6,623 nucleotides of DNA from an uncultured Bacillota bacterium (GCA_946541435.1 CAMNJK010000089.1:1-6623), one strand, 5' to 3'. Counted from the stretch's first letter, positions 1-6,526 are shown. Numbers and translations are program-made. Notes: generated by a model from the sequence alone, not told the origin.

Positions 1-743
1 TGGCAGCGGTGGATCAGGTCCATATCTCTGGTGACGATCCAGCCCAGCCGCACACCGGCCATGGACCAGGATTTGGACATGCTCCCCACGGAGATGCCTT
101 TCTCATAGAGGTCAGCCACGGAGTACATGTAGCTGCCGTCTTCGGAGATGCCGCGGTAGACCTCATCGCAGAGGACATAGGCGTCCACACTGCGGGCCAC
201 CTCGATGACCTGCTCCATCACATCCTTCGGGATCAGGGAACCGGAAGGATTGTTGGGGCTGTTCATGGTGATCATCTTCGTATTTTCATCCACCAGTTCC
301 TTCAGTTTCTCGATATCCGGAAGGAAGTGGTTCTCCAGATTCAGGTTCAGGATCCGGACTTCCGCGCCGATGGATTCCGGAATGGAGTAGTGCTGCTGGT
401 AGGTGGGCATGACGGAGATCATGTTGTCCGAAGGCTCGATCAGGGTCATGAGGATGTGATGGTTGGCGCCGATGGCCCCGTGCATGGGAATGATGTGCTC
501 CGGCCTGATCACGTCGCTGTAAAGGCTGGCGATGCCCTGCAGCAATTCCGGGGATCCGCCGATGTGGCTGTAGGTCAGGCGGGTATCCGCCAGTTCATTC
601 ATATATTCGGCGACATCCAGCCCCGCCATCTCGATGATCTCTCTGACGGTCAGGGAGTCGATGCAGGTCTCTGCCAGGTTGTATGTGCACTTGGTCTCGT
701 AGTCGTCCATCCAGCGTTCCACTTTGAAAGTTCTGATATCCAT
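1..743 (-). CDS. Class I/II PLP-dependent aminotransferase, 3' end beyond window
   Basis: Partial gene: 247 codons are present and the C-terminus lies past the left edge. The family is usually 380-400 residues, so roughly a third is missing. Fold type I aminotransferase marks are clear: GANHH at about 92-96 in the PLP phosphate-binding region, NSPNNPSG (161-168) with the Asn that contacts the pyridoxal ring, CDEVYRG (192-198) with the conserved Asp193 and Tyr196, and SMSKSWSMAGVRLGW (221-235) with Lys224 as the Schiff-base lysine and Arg232. It is therefore probably an active cytoplasmic enzyme moving an amino group between an amino acid and a 2-oxo acid. The substrate cannot be told, partly because the C-terminal carboxylate-binding Arg is outside the window. 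The start at ATG 741-743 is set by AAGGAGG seven bases upstream (751-757). It follows the OCD-family gene on the same strand after 108 bases, so cotranscription is likely. A relation to capreomycidine-synthase-like aminotransferases is only an impression. Confidence 0.93.
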   Translation of the reverse strand, partial: MDIRTFKVERWMDDYETKCTYNLAETCIDSLTVREIIEMAGLDVAEYMNELADTRLTYSHIGGSPELLQGIASLYSDVIRPEHIIPMHGAIGANHHILMTLIEPSDNMISVMPTYQQHYSIPESIGAEVRILNLNLENHFLPDIEKLKELVDENTKMITMNSPNNPSGSLIPKDVMEQVIEVARSVDAYVLCDEVYRGISEDGSYMYSVADLYEKGISVGSMSKSWSMAGVRLGWIVTRDMDLIHRC

Positions 744-851
744 TCGGTTTCCTCCTTCGTGCGGGGTGATTGCGCGGTTTGATCGCAGAGAATGATCCGG
801 CGCTTTGATGTATCAGTTATTTTACTACAGTTCACGGCGTTCGGCCACGAC

Positions 852-1862
852 TTAAAGTTCAACCACGGTTCCGAGATCCTTTTTTTCTGCCAGGTCCAGG
901 GCCACCTTGGCTGCAGCGATATCCAGCAGGGCCATGCCGGCAGGGTCGTAGATGGTGATGTCTTCATCGGAGGTCCTGCCCGCGCAGTTTCCCAGGATCA
1001 GATCACCGATCTCATGGATCTCTTCTTCTGCGATGATGCCCTTTTTCACCGGGATCTCCACTTCGCCGGCTTCGATGCAGTGGGCCATATCATCCACGAA
1101 TACTCTGGCGCCGGCGAAGATCTCCGGATCCAGTTCTTCCTTGCCTTCCATATCGGAACCCACCGTTGAGAAGTGCATGCCCGGACGGACCCATTCCTTC
1201 TGAATGACCGGCTGTCTGGAAGGGGTGACGGTGATCACGATATCGCTCTCGGGTACGATGACTTCCGGCGCATTGGTGGCCTCAAAGGAGACGCCGGAGG
1301 CATCGATGCCCAGCTCATCCGCCAGCCTTTGCCGGATACCGGCCGCGAATCTCTCCGCGTTCTCCGGGAAGAGCAGGTCCGCGATATAGACTTTTTTCAG
1401 GTTCGGGAAGCATACGATGGTGGCCGCGATCTGGTAGGCTGCCTGATTTCCCGCGCCCAGGATGAAGAGGGTCTCCGAGTCCGGTCTTGCCAGATATTTG
1501 GCGCCGATGGCGCCGGCTGCGCCTGTCCTGACGCCGGTGATGTAGGCGCCTTCCAGGATGCCCACCGGAGCGCCTGTGAATTCATCGAAGACATTGATGG
1601 TGGCCATCAGATTGGGCAGGCCCTTTTCGGTATTGCCTGCGAAGAATCCGATGGTCTTGTGTCCGAAGATGTGCTCGCCCGGCAGATATCCGGAACGGAT
1701 GTCCATATCCCGCTGCCCTTCTTCAAAGACATGGAATACGGTGGGCCATGCTACAGCCTCGCCCCGGCTTTTCATGGTATAAACATTTTCCACAGCCTGG
1801 ATGGTGGGACCCATCTCGATGACCTGCATGATATCGTTTCTGTTCATGATCCTGGTTGCCAT
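852..1862 (-). CDS. Ornithine cyclodeaminase / mu-crystallin family NAD(P)-dependent enzyme
   Basis: A complete 336-residue protein, normal length for the family (about 310-350). Members include ornithine cyclodeaminase (ornithine to proline plus ammonia), alanine dehydrogenase, ketimine reductase and SbnB-type amino-acid dehydrogenases. The sequence shows a substrate-domain Lys69 in GHKTIGF, Arg112 in ITGVRTGA, a Rossmann dinucleotide motif GAGNQAA at 136-142 and Asp237 in VGSDMEGKEELD, equivalent to the catalytic Asp of Pseudomonas ornithine cyclodeaminase. VFVDDMAHCIEAGE (254-267) is also typical. The catalytic set looks intact, so the protein should be a working cytoplasmic oxidoreductase or cyclodeaminase; the substrate cannot be chosen from sequence. 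An in-frame ATG at 1914-1916 would add 18 basic, unfamily-like residues and lies over the likely promoter, so the start at 1862 is preferred. It is the first gene of a leftward unit with the aminotransferase and is divergent from the PucR regulator. Confidence 0.93.
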   Translation of the reverse strand: MATRIMNRNDIMQVIEMGPTIQAVENVYTMKSRGEAVAWPTVFHVFEEGQRDMDIRSGYLPGEHIFGHKTIGFFAGNTEKGLPNLMATINVFDEFTGAPVGILEGAYITGVRTGAAGAIGAKYLARPDSETLFILGAGNQAAYQIAATIVCFPNLKKVYIADLLFPENAERFAAGIRQRLADELGIDASGVSFEATNAPEVIVPESDIVITVTPSRQPVIQKEWVRPGMHFSTVGSDMEGKEELDPEIFAGARVFVDDMAHCIEAGEVEIPVKKGIIAEEEIHEIGDLILGNCAGRTSDEDITIYDPAGMALLDIAAAKVALDLAEKKDLGTVVEL

Positions 1863-1866
1863 AGTA

Positions 1867-1874
1867 CACCTCCT
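1867..1874 (-). promoter_or_regulatory. Ribosome binding site fixing the OCD-family start
   Basis: The minus strand reads AGGAGGTG, a near-perfect anti-Shine-Dalgarno match, four bases before ATG at 1860-1862. This places the start there and not at the in-frame ATG 54 bases upstream, which has no comparable site. Confidence 0.85.
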
Positions 1875-1906
1875 GATGATTGTTCGTCTTCTGTTTCTGT
1901 GGGTCC

Positions 1907-1915
1907 AGTATAGCA
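1907..1915 (-). promoter_or_regulatory. Extended -10 promoter for the OCD-aminotransferase unit
   Basis: The minus strand reads TGC-TATACT, an extended -10 element (five of six to TATAAT). No good -35 hexamer is found 16-18 bases upstream, as is common for extended -10 promoters or activator-dependent ones. Transcription would begin near 1900, giving a leader of about 38 bases to the ATG at 1862. Dependence on an activator bound to the TTGTA half-sites further upstream is an inference. Confidence 0.5.
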
Positions 1916-1942
1916 AAACAGCAGGGCCGGGGATTTATAGAA

Positions 1943-1980
1943 TGTACAATATTATGGCGTTATTATTGTAATATTTACAA
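1943..1980. promoter_or_regulatory. TTGTA/TACAA half-site cluster, probable operator
   Basis: Three related half-sites sit in the AT-rich divergent region: TACAAT (1945-1950), ATTGTAA (1965-1971) and TTACAA (1975-1980). The last two form a perfect inverted repeat, TTGTAA-TAT-TTACAA (1966-1980), which covers the -35 hexamer of the regulator promoter. The first two form another inverted repeat, seven bases per arm with a 13-base gap. Such spacing in the region shared by a regulator and its divergent targets is typical of an autoregulated operator. That the PucR-family protein binds here is inferred from position only. Confidence 0.5.
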
Positions 1981-1994
1981 CAGCCGGATATAAT
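1966..1994 (+). promoter_or_regulatory. Sigma-A type promoter of the pucR-like/lplA unit
   Basis: TTGTAA (1966-1971), a 17-base spacer and a perfect TATAAT (1989-1994) make a good vegetative promoter. The start of transcription would be near 2001, giving a short leader of about 33 bases. The -35 hexamer is one arm of a perfect inverted repeat, so a bound protein there would compete with RNA polymerase, fitting autorepression. Confidence 0.7.
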
Positions 1995-2033
1995 ATAGAA
2001 AACAGCTGCACAGCAGAGAAACAGGAGATCAAC

Positions 2034-3200
2034 ATGGCCCTTACGGTAAAAGATGTATTGGAGCTTCCCTGCGGACAGAAAATGTCCCTGATCGCCGGGG
2101 CAGGCGGCCTGGACCGTCCGGTGGTGACCGTGGAAGTGGCAGATTACGAATTCGATCCCGACGTGAATTACGATGCGTCCGTGGGCATGGATACCTGCGG
2201 TTTTATCATCACCAGTTTTCTTTTCGCCAAGGATGATCCCGGACTGATCCTGCAGGCGGTAGAGCAGATGTATGAGCTGGGCATGTCCTGCCTGGCTTTC
2301 AAGAAGATCATTTATGAAGAGATCCCCTCCGAGGTGATCGCCTTCGCAGAGCGGAAGGATTTCCCCATCATCGCCATGGGACAGGACCTTTGGTTTGAAA
2401 ACGTCATTTTTGACATCATGTACGCCGTGCAGTTCGATGACAAGGTCTATCTCTCGGAAGAAAAGATCGATGCCATGCTTTCCGGGACCATGAACCGGTC
2501 CGAGCTGGACATCATATTGAAGGGCATTTCATTGAAGCTTCGCCCCTTCGTTTCGGTGGTGTTCATTCCCGGGGACGGCCTGGACGCGGGCCGGATCCTG
2601 CGGAGCTACTATCTGCTGAAGGGCTTTCACAGCAAGGGTCTCATGGTCCGGTACGGAGACGGTCTCTTCCTCATCACCACTTCTGCGCGGGGGGAGCACG
2701 GCAGCCATGAACTGATCCGCCGGGAGGCGTTTGAGCTGCTGGGGATCCCGGAGCATGCTCCCATGGGGATGAGCGACGTCCACGATGCCCCGTCCCTGGA
2801 CAGGGCCTTCCGGGAAAGCCGGCAGTGCTATATCGCTTCCGCTGTTACCGGGGAGCAGTTTGACCGGTTCGGGCATACCGGGATCTGCCGGCTCCTTTTG
2901 CCAGCCTTTGCAGAGGAGGAAGCCGCGGCCTTCGCGAAGGATCTGCTGGATGCGTTTGCCGGCAGCAAAGACCTTCTGGAGACGACGGACGCCTATGTGG
3001 ATTCCGGCGGGGATATCGCAAAGGCTGGCGCGGCCCTGCACTGCCACCAGAATACGGTCCGCTACCGCCTGGGAAAGATCCGGGAACTCACGGGCCTGCA
3101 GGAGGCAGCGGACTGTGAACTGTACCTGCAGCTGAAAACCGCTCTGATCATCCGCCGGGCGGGAGCATTGATGCAGCGGCCATCACGTACTATGGAATGA
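2034..3200 (+). CDS. PucR/CdaR-family transcriptional regulator
   Basis: A 388-residue protein with the three-part layout of this family. Residues about 4-130 match the PucR N-terminal domain (VKDVLELPCGQKMSLIAGAGGL and so on). The middle, about 150-300, resembles the CdaR GGDEF-like ligand or dimer region, with a GMSDVHDAPSLDRAFRES stretch typical of it. The C-terminus (about 325-375) is the PucR helix-turn-helix: LHCHQNTVRYRLGKI around 335-349 and a trailing ELYLQLKTAL helix. Family members are cytoplasmic DNA-binding proteins that respond to purine, sugar-acid or amino-acid related metabolites. The ligand here is unknown. The start ATG has AGGAG at 2023-2027 with six bases of spacing. It is divergent from the OCD-family gene, which suggests it controls that unit, and is followed 16 bases later by lplA, probably on the same transcript. 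Confidence 0.9.
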   Translation: MALTVKDVLELPCGQKMSLIAGAGGLDRPVVTVEVADYEFDPDVNYDASVGMDTCGFIITSFLFAKDDPGLILQAVEQMYELGMSCLAFKKIIYEEIPSEVIAFAERKDFPIIAMGQDLWFENVIFDIMYAVQFDDKVYLSEEKIDAMLSGTMNRSELDIILKGISLKLRPFVSVVFIPGDGLDAGRILRSYYLLKGFHSKGLMVRYGDGLFLITTSARGEHGSHELIRREAFELLGIPEHAPMGMSDVHDAPSLDRAFRESRQCYIASAVTGEQFDRFGHTGICRLLLPAFAEEEAAAFAKDLLDAFAGSKDLLETTDAYVDSGGDIAKAGAALHCHQNTVRYRLGKIRELTGLQEAADCELYLQLKTALIIRRAGALMQRPSRTME

Positions 3201-3216
3201 GAAAGGGAATATCGCC

Positions 3217-4212
3217 ATGATCTATATCGAAAACAACTGTACCGATCCTGCCTACAATCTGGCCTTCGAGGAATACATCTTCACCCGGACGGATTACGGC
3301 GAGCCGGTCCTGCTTCTGTGGCAGAACGCGCCGGCGGTCATCGTCGGCAAATACCAGAACACGCTGGAGGAGATCAGCTACGACTATATCCGTGAAAAGG
3401 GCGTCAAAGTGATCCGGCGGAATACCGGCGGCGGCGCCGTCTACCACGACCTGGGCAACCTGAATTATTCCTTTATCATTCCGGACGTGGAGAGCAAGGT
3501 GGATTTCGGGACCTTCACCATTCCGGTGGTCCGGGCCCTGCAGTCCTGCGGCATCGACGCGGAACAGACGGGGCGGAACGATATCCTGGCCGGGGGGAAG
3601 AAATTCTCCGGCAACGCCCAGCAGTTCAGCCGGCACAGACTCCTGCATCACGGGACCCTGATGTTTGACGTGCATACGGAGGATGTGGCCAAAGCCCTGC
3701 AGGTCAAGGCCGGCAAGTTCCGGTCCAAGTCCACCAAGTCCGTCCGCAGCCGGATCACAAATCTGAAGCCGCTGTTTATCGAAGCCGGCGCGTCTTCCGA
3801 TATGGACGTCCATGACTTCAAGGAACTGCTCCTGACCTGGTTCGGGCGGGAATACGATCTACGCAGGGTGGAGCTGACCGGGGACCAGAGGCAGTCCATC
3901 CTGCGGCTGAAGGAAGAAAAGTACGATACCGACGAATGGAATTTCGGGAGATCCCCCGCAGCCGATATCGTCCGGGGGGACTTCTTCCGGTGCGGCCAGG
4001 TGGAGTTTCATTTCTCTGTCCGGGAGCACAGGATCAGCGGCGTGAAGATCCGGGGGGATTTCTTCGCCTCCAAAGAGATCGGGGAACTGGAAGAGATGCT
4101 TGTGGGCGTGCCCTATGAGCGGGAGGCCCTGCTTGCAGTCCTGCGGAAGGCGGATCTGGGTGCCTATCTGGGGGATGTGACAGCGGAGGAGCTGGCGGAG
4201 GTCATCGTCTGA
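3217..4212 (+). CDS. lplA: Lipoate-protein ligase A
   Basis: A 331-residue protein, full length for the LplA/LplJ family. The enzyme activates free lipoate with ATP to lipoyl-AMP and transfers it to a lysine of lipoyl domains such as GcvH or 2-oxoacid dehydrogenase E2, in the cytoplasm. Seen in the sequence: the lipoate-binding RRNTGGGAVYHD (67-78), an early YNLAFEEY (13-20), GKYQNTLEEI (44-53), NDI at 121-123, GGKKFSGNAQ (126-135) whose Lys129 aligns with the catalytic Lys133 of E. coli LplA, HHGTLMFD (144-151) and SVRSRITNL (175-183). The small C-terminal accessory domain, about 245-331, is present, so the protein should do both activation and transfer. AAAGGGA lies eight bases before the ATG. 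The gene begins 16 bases after the regulator stop and probably has no promoter of its own. None of its lipoyl-protein partners is in the window. Confidence 0.95.
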   Translation: MIYIENNCTDPAYNLAFEEYIFTRTDYGEPVLLLWQNAPAVIVGKYQNTLEEISYDYIREKGVKVIRRNTGGGAVYHDLGNLNYSFIIPDVESKVDFGTFTIPVVRALQSCGIDAEQTGRNDILAGGKKFSGNAQQFSRHRLLHHGTLMFDVHTEDVAKALQVKAGKFRSKSTKSVRSRITNLKPLFIEAGASSDMDVHDFKELLLTWFGREYDLRRVELTGDQRQSILRLKEEKYDTDEWNFGRSPAADIVRGDFFRCGQVEFHFSVREHRISGVKIRGDFFASKEIGELEEMLVGVPYEREALLAVLRKADLGAYLGDVTAEELAEVIV

Positions 4213-4227
4213 CCAGGATGAAATGCG

Positions 4228-4264
4228 GATTATTCGATAAAAAACAATTAAAAATCGAAGAATC
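4228..4264. repeat. 11-base inverted repeat after lplA
   Basis: GATTATTCGAT (4228-4238) and ATCGAAGAATC (4254-4264) are inverted repeats with one mismatch, separated by a 15-base A-rich spacer. The right arm overlaps a second small palindrome, CGTCAAGACG (4264-4273), which is followed by TTTT. This could be a weak lplA terminator (no long T-tract follows the large stem) or a regulator site 30-85 bases upstream of the amidohydrolase transcription start. The sequence alone does not decide. Confidence 0.5.
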
Positions 4265-4299
4265 GTCAAGACGTTTTCAGAATCATCAAATAAATCTCG

Positions 4300-4308
4300 T
4301 GCTATAAT
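4300..4308 (+). promoter_or_regulatory. Extended -10 promoter of the amidohydrolase gene
   Basis: TGC followed by a perfect TATAAT (4303-4308) gives a consensus extended -10. No good -35 hexamer is present at normal spacing. Transcription would begin near 4315, with a leader of about 49 bases to the ATG at 4364. This makes the amidohydrolase gene transcriptionally separate from lplA. Confidence 0.65.
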
Positions 4309-4363
4309 AAATCTGTCATTATATTATTGAAAGGCATGTTTCGATAAGACAGGAGGAGTATGT

Positions 4364-6310
4364 ATGAAGGAGAAAACAAAAAAGCGCAGGTACAGTTTAC
4401 TGACAGCAATGCTGTGCATCTCCCTGATCGCAGTATTTTCGCTGACCGGCTGCGGCAGCTCCGGCGGAGGTTCCGATGAAAGCGGGGCAGCGCCCATGAC
4501 CATCATCACCGGCGGCGTAGTGGAAGAGGCCGGCGATGCGGCGGATGCTACGGCGGTGGTCCTGCAGGATGGGAAGATCGCATTCGTGGGAAGCGATGAA
4601 GACGCGCTGGCCATGGATGACGGCAACGCGGAGGTGGTGGATGCCGGGGGCAACACCATCATGCCGACCATGACAGAGGCCCACATGCATTTTGCCACCG
4701 CGATCCAGGCCAAGTATGAGATCGACCTGGCGGATATCATCAGCATCAAAAAAATGCAGAAGATCATCAGCGCTTTCATTGAGGAGAATCCGGATCTGGA
4801 AGTCTACTCCGGCGCGGGATGGATGGTTTCCGCCTTCAAGAACGGCAGCCCCACAAAGGACATTCTTGATGAAGTATGCCCCGATAAACCGGTGCTGCTG
4901 ATGGACGCGGACGGCCATTCCTACTGGGTCAACAGCGCCGCCCTGGAAGCGGCCGGGATCGATAAGGCCTTCGCGGCAGAATACAACGCCAATTATAAGA
5001 AGAACGGCGGCCGGATCATCGTGGACAAGAAGGGTGAACCCACGGGACACCTGAAGGAAGCGGCCATGCTCCTCATCGAGAAGCAGAAACCGGTCTATAC
5101 AGTAGATCAGTGCAAGGAGGCCATCCAGGAACAGCAGGAATGGCTGGCCAGCGAAGGATTCACATCCTTCTTTGACGCGGGCATCCTGAACATGGGTGAC
5201 GAGACTTCTGAAAACTACTGGACGGCCATGTCAGAGATGGCTCAGGCAGGCGAACTCAAGTGCAAAGTCAGGGGCTCTTTCTGGCTCCAGCCCTATGACT
5301 TCAAGAACTGGAAGGAATGCAAGGAATACCTGGACGGCTGGGTCAAGAAGGCCAACGAACTCAGCGCAACAGATTACTACAAGATCACGACCATCAAGAT
5401 GATGTCCGACCAGGTGCTGGAGCAGGGCACAGCCTACATGGGAGAAGGCATGTATGCCAAGGGTGTGCTGGAGAATGAAGACATCGAGAGCAACAACATC
5501 TGGCACGGCAAGGGCAAGATGATGCGGAAGGCCATCGAGTACGCGGCTGAGAACGGCCTGAACGTCCACATCCACCAGATCGGAGACGCGGCAGCCACTT
5601 TCGCTCTGGACGAGATCGAGAAGGCAGAGAAGAAATATCCGGAGCTGAAGGACAACCGGATCTGCCTGGCCCACTGCCAGTTCATCAACGAGGAGGACCA
5701 GCAGCGGATGAAGGAACTTGGTGTGGCAGCCATCGTGGCGCCTTACTGGGCCGTCATGGACGACTACTACTGGAGCGTCTATCTGCCACTGATGTCCAGC
5801 CAGGAGAAACTGGATACACAGTACCCCATGCAGAGTCTTGAGAAGAAGGACATCAACGTAGCCTTCCACTCCGATTATGTGGTCACCGCGCCGAACATGG
5901 GATGGCTGTATTACAGCGCCCTGACCCGTGTGCTTCCGCAGAAGATCTATGACATGTGGTACGGGGATGACCCGGCTTACAAGCGGTCCACCAGCAAGAA
6001 GGATTCTCAGGATCCGGCAGACAATGAAGAAGTGCAGCTGATCGGCAAGCTGAAACCCTGGAATGAAGCGCTTAAGATCGGTCAGGTTCTGGATGCTTCC
6101 ACCATCAATGGCGCGAAGACCATCGGCCTGGATGAAGAGATCGGCAGCGTGGAAGTGGGGAAATCCGCAGATGTCATGATCCTCAACATGAATGTGAGAG
6201 ATCAGGCGAAGAATGACGTCGAAAACGTAGAGAACGTGATGCCGCAGAAGACATGGTTCGAAGGCGAACTGATCTACGACGCCGAGGCCGCGGAAGCAGC
6301 AGAAGAATAA
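4364..6310 (+). CDS. Lipid-anchored amidohydrolase, Amidohydro_3/YtcJ type
   Basis: A 648-residue protein, longer than the usual 530-570 of YtcJ-like enzymes. Residues 1-29 are a lipoprotein signal (basic start, hydrophobic core, lipobox LTGC with Cys30) and a Gly/Ser linker follows, so the mature enzyme should be lipid-anchored on the outer face of the membrane. The metal-dependent TIM-barrel hydrolase marks follow in order: HMH (His107, His109), GAGW (150-153), DADGHSYWVNSAAL (181-194), GEPTGHLKEAA (224-234), IKMMSDQ with Lys345, VHIHQIGD (His402, His404), LAHCQ (His437), FHSD (Asp504) and the closing EIGSVEVGKSADVMIL. The family cleaves amide, formamide or related C-N bonds; the substrate is unknown. 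The usual PGxxDxHxH context is PTMTEAHMH here. A charged segment near 535-560 looks inserted, and the C-terminus ends in an Ala/Glu tail. AGGAGGA (4351-4357) lies six bases before the ATG. Confidence 0.9.
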   Translation: MKEKTKKRRYSLLTAMLCISLIAVFSLTGCGSSGGGSDESGAAPMTIITGGVVEEAGDAADATAVVLQDGKIAFVGSDEDALAMDDGNAEVVDAGGNTIMPTMTEAHMHFATAIQAKYEIDLADIISIKKMQKIISAFIEENPDLEVYSGAGWMVSAFKNGSPTKDILDEVCPDKPVLLMDADGHSYWVNSAALEAAGIDKAFAAEYNANYKKNGGRIIVDKKGEPTGHLKEAAMLLIEKQKPVYTVDQCKEAIQEQQEWLASEGFTSFFDAGILNMGDETSENYWTAMSEMAQAGELKCKVRGSFWLQPYDFKNWKECKEYLDGWVKKANELSATDYYKITTIKMMSDQVLEQGTAYMGEGMYAKGVLENEDIESNNIWHGKGKMMRKAIEYAAENGLNVHIHQIGDAAATFALDEIEKAEKKYPELKDNRICLAHCQFINEEDQQRMKELGVAAIVAPYWAVMDDYYWSVYLPLMSSQEKLDTQYPMQSLEKKDINVAFHSDYVVTAPNMGWLYYSALTRVLPQKIYDMWYGDDPAYKRSTSKKDSQDPADNEEVQLIGKLKPWNEALKIGQVLDASTINGAKTIGLDEEIGSVEVGKSADVMILNMNVRDQAKNDVENVENVMPQKTWFEGELIYDAEAAEAAEE

Positions 6311-6352
6311 ACCGGGCTGCGCGAAACGATATCGTATAGAACTTATTGCAGA

Positions 6353-6425
6353 GCTCCCGCAGTGAGAGGATCATTCGGAGGACGGATCACTTCTGCCCGC
6401 CAGATGCGCCTCCCTGCGGGAGCGC
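6353..6425 (+). other. Structured noncoding stretch with two competing hairpins
   Basis: GCTCCCGCAG (6353-6362) and CTGCGGGAGC (6414-6423) are a perfect 10-base inverted repeat; after one mismatch three more pairs extend it inward (6364-6366 with 6410-6412). The right arm can instead fold locally: CTCCC-TGC-GGGAG (6410-6422), lengthened by three more pairs with one bulge (6406-6425). The two folds share bases and exclude each other. There is no T-tract directly after either. It may be the 3' untranslated end of the amidohydrolase message or an unrecognised RNA; I match it to no known RNA family. Confidence 0.4.
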
Positions 6426-6469
6426 GCTGTTTCAGCCGTGACAGGGCTTATCTTCGGCGGCAGGCGGTC

Positions 6470-6493
6470 AGATCCCGGCCGGTCGGATTTTTT
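6470..6493 (+). terminator. Possible rho-independent terminator
   Basis: AGATCC (6470-6475) can pair with GGATTT (6485-6490), one pair being G-T, around a nine-base GC-rich loop, and a run of six T ends the element (6488-6493). The stem is short and partly weak. It would end transcription coming from the amidohydrolase gene, just before the tRNA promoter. Confidence 0.35.
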
Positions 6494-6497
6494 GTGC

Positions 6498-6526
6498 TTG
6501 CAAGGTTTATTCTGATGTGCTAATAT
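6498..6526 (+). promoter_or_regulatory. Promoter of the tRNA-Ala gene
   Basis: TTGCAA (6498-6503), a 17-base spacer and TAATAT (6521-6526) with TGC just before it (extended -10). Each hexamer matches consensus at four of six positions, and the spacing is ideal. An overlapping TATAGT (6524-6529) is a better -10 but has poor spacing. Transcription would begin near 6533, about 37 bases before the tRNA. Confidence 0.55.

Noticed and set aside
9..782. Long open frame on the plus strand (257 codons) over the left end
   Set aside because: It is antisense to the aminotransferase gene. Its translation is rich in His, Asp and Val with no family resemblance, while the minus strand carries all aminotransferase motifs and a good ribosome binding site.
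744..851. Terminator or separate promoter between the OCD-family and aminotransferase genes
   Set aside because: A weak stem (GCGC arms at 772-775 and 800-803 with GATC arms inside) has no T-tract on the minus strand, and a TAAAAT -10-like hexamer (819-824) has no matching -35. Cotranscription is the simpler reading.
1173..1913. Plus-strand open frame of 246 codons opposite the OCD-family gene
   Set aside because: Shadow of codon bias in the minus-strand gene. It has no plausible ribosome binding site or family motifs and covers the OCD promoter.
1863..1916. Longer N-terminus for the OCD-family protein from ATG at 1914-1916
   Set aside because: The extra 18 residues are very basic and unlike the family, the upstream ATG has no Shine-Dalgarno site, and it overlaps the probable -10. 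ATG at 1860-1862 has AGGAGGTG just before it.
4397..5050. Minus-strand open frame of 217 codons within the amidohydrolase gene
   Set aside because: Antisense to a gene with clear signal peptide and hydrolase motifs; no ribosome binding site or recognisable product.
6326..6335. Perfect 10-base palindrome ACGATATCGT just after the amidohydrolase stop
   Set aside because: Too short and without a loop or T-tract to be a terminator. Such palindromes are expected by chance often enough that no function is claimed.
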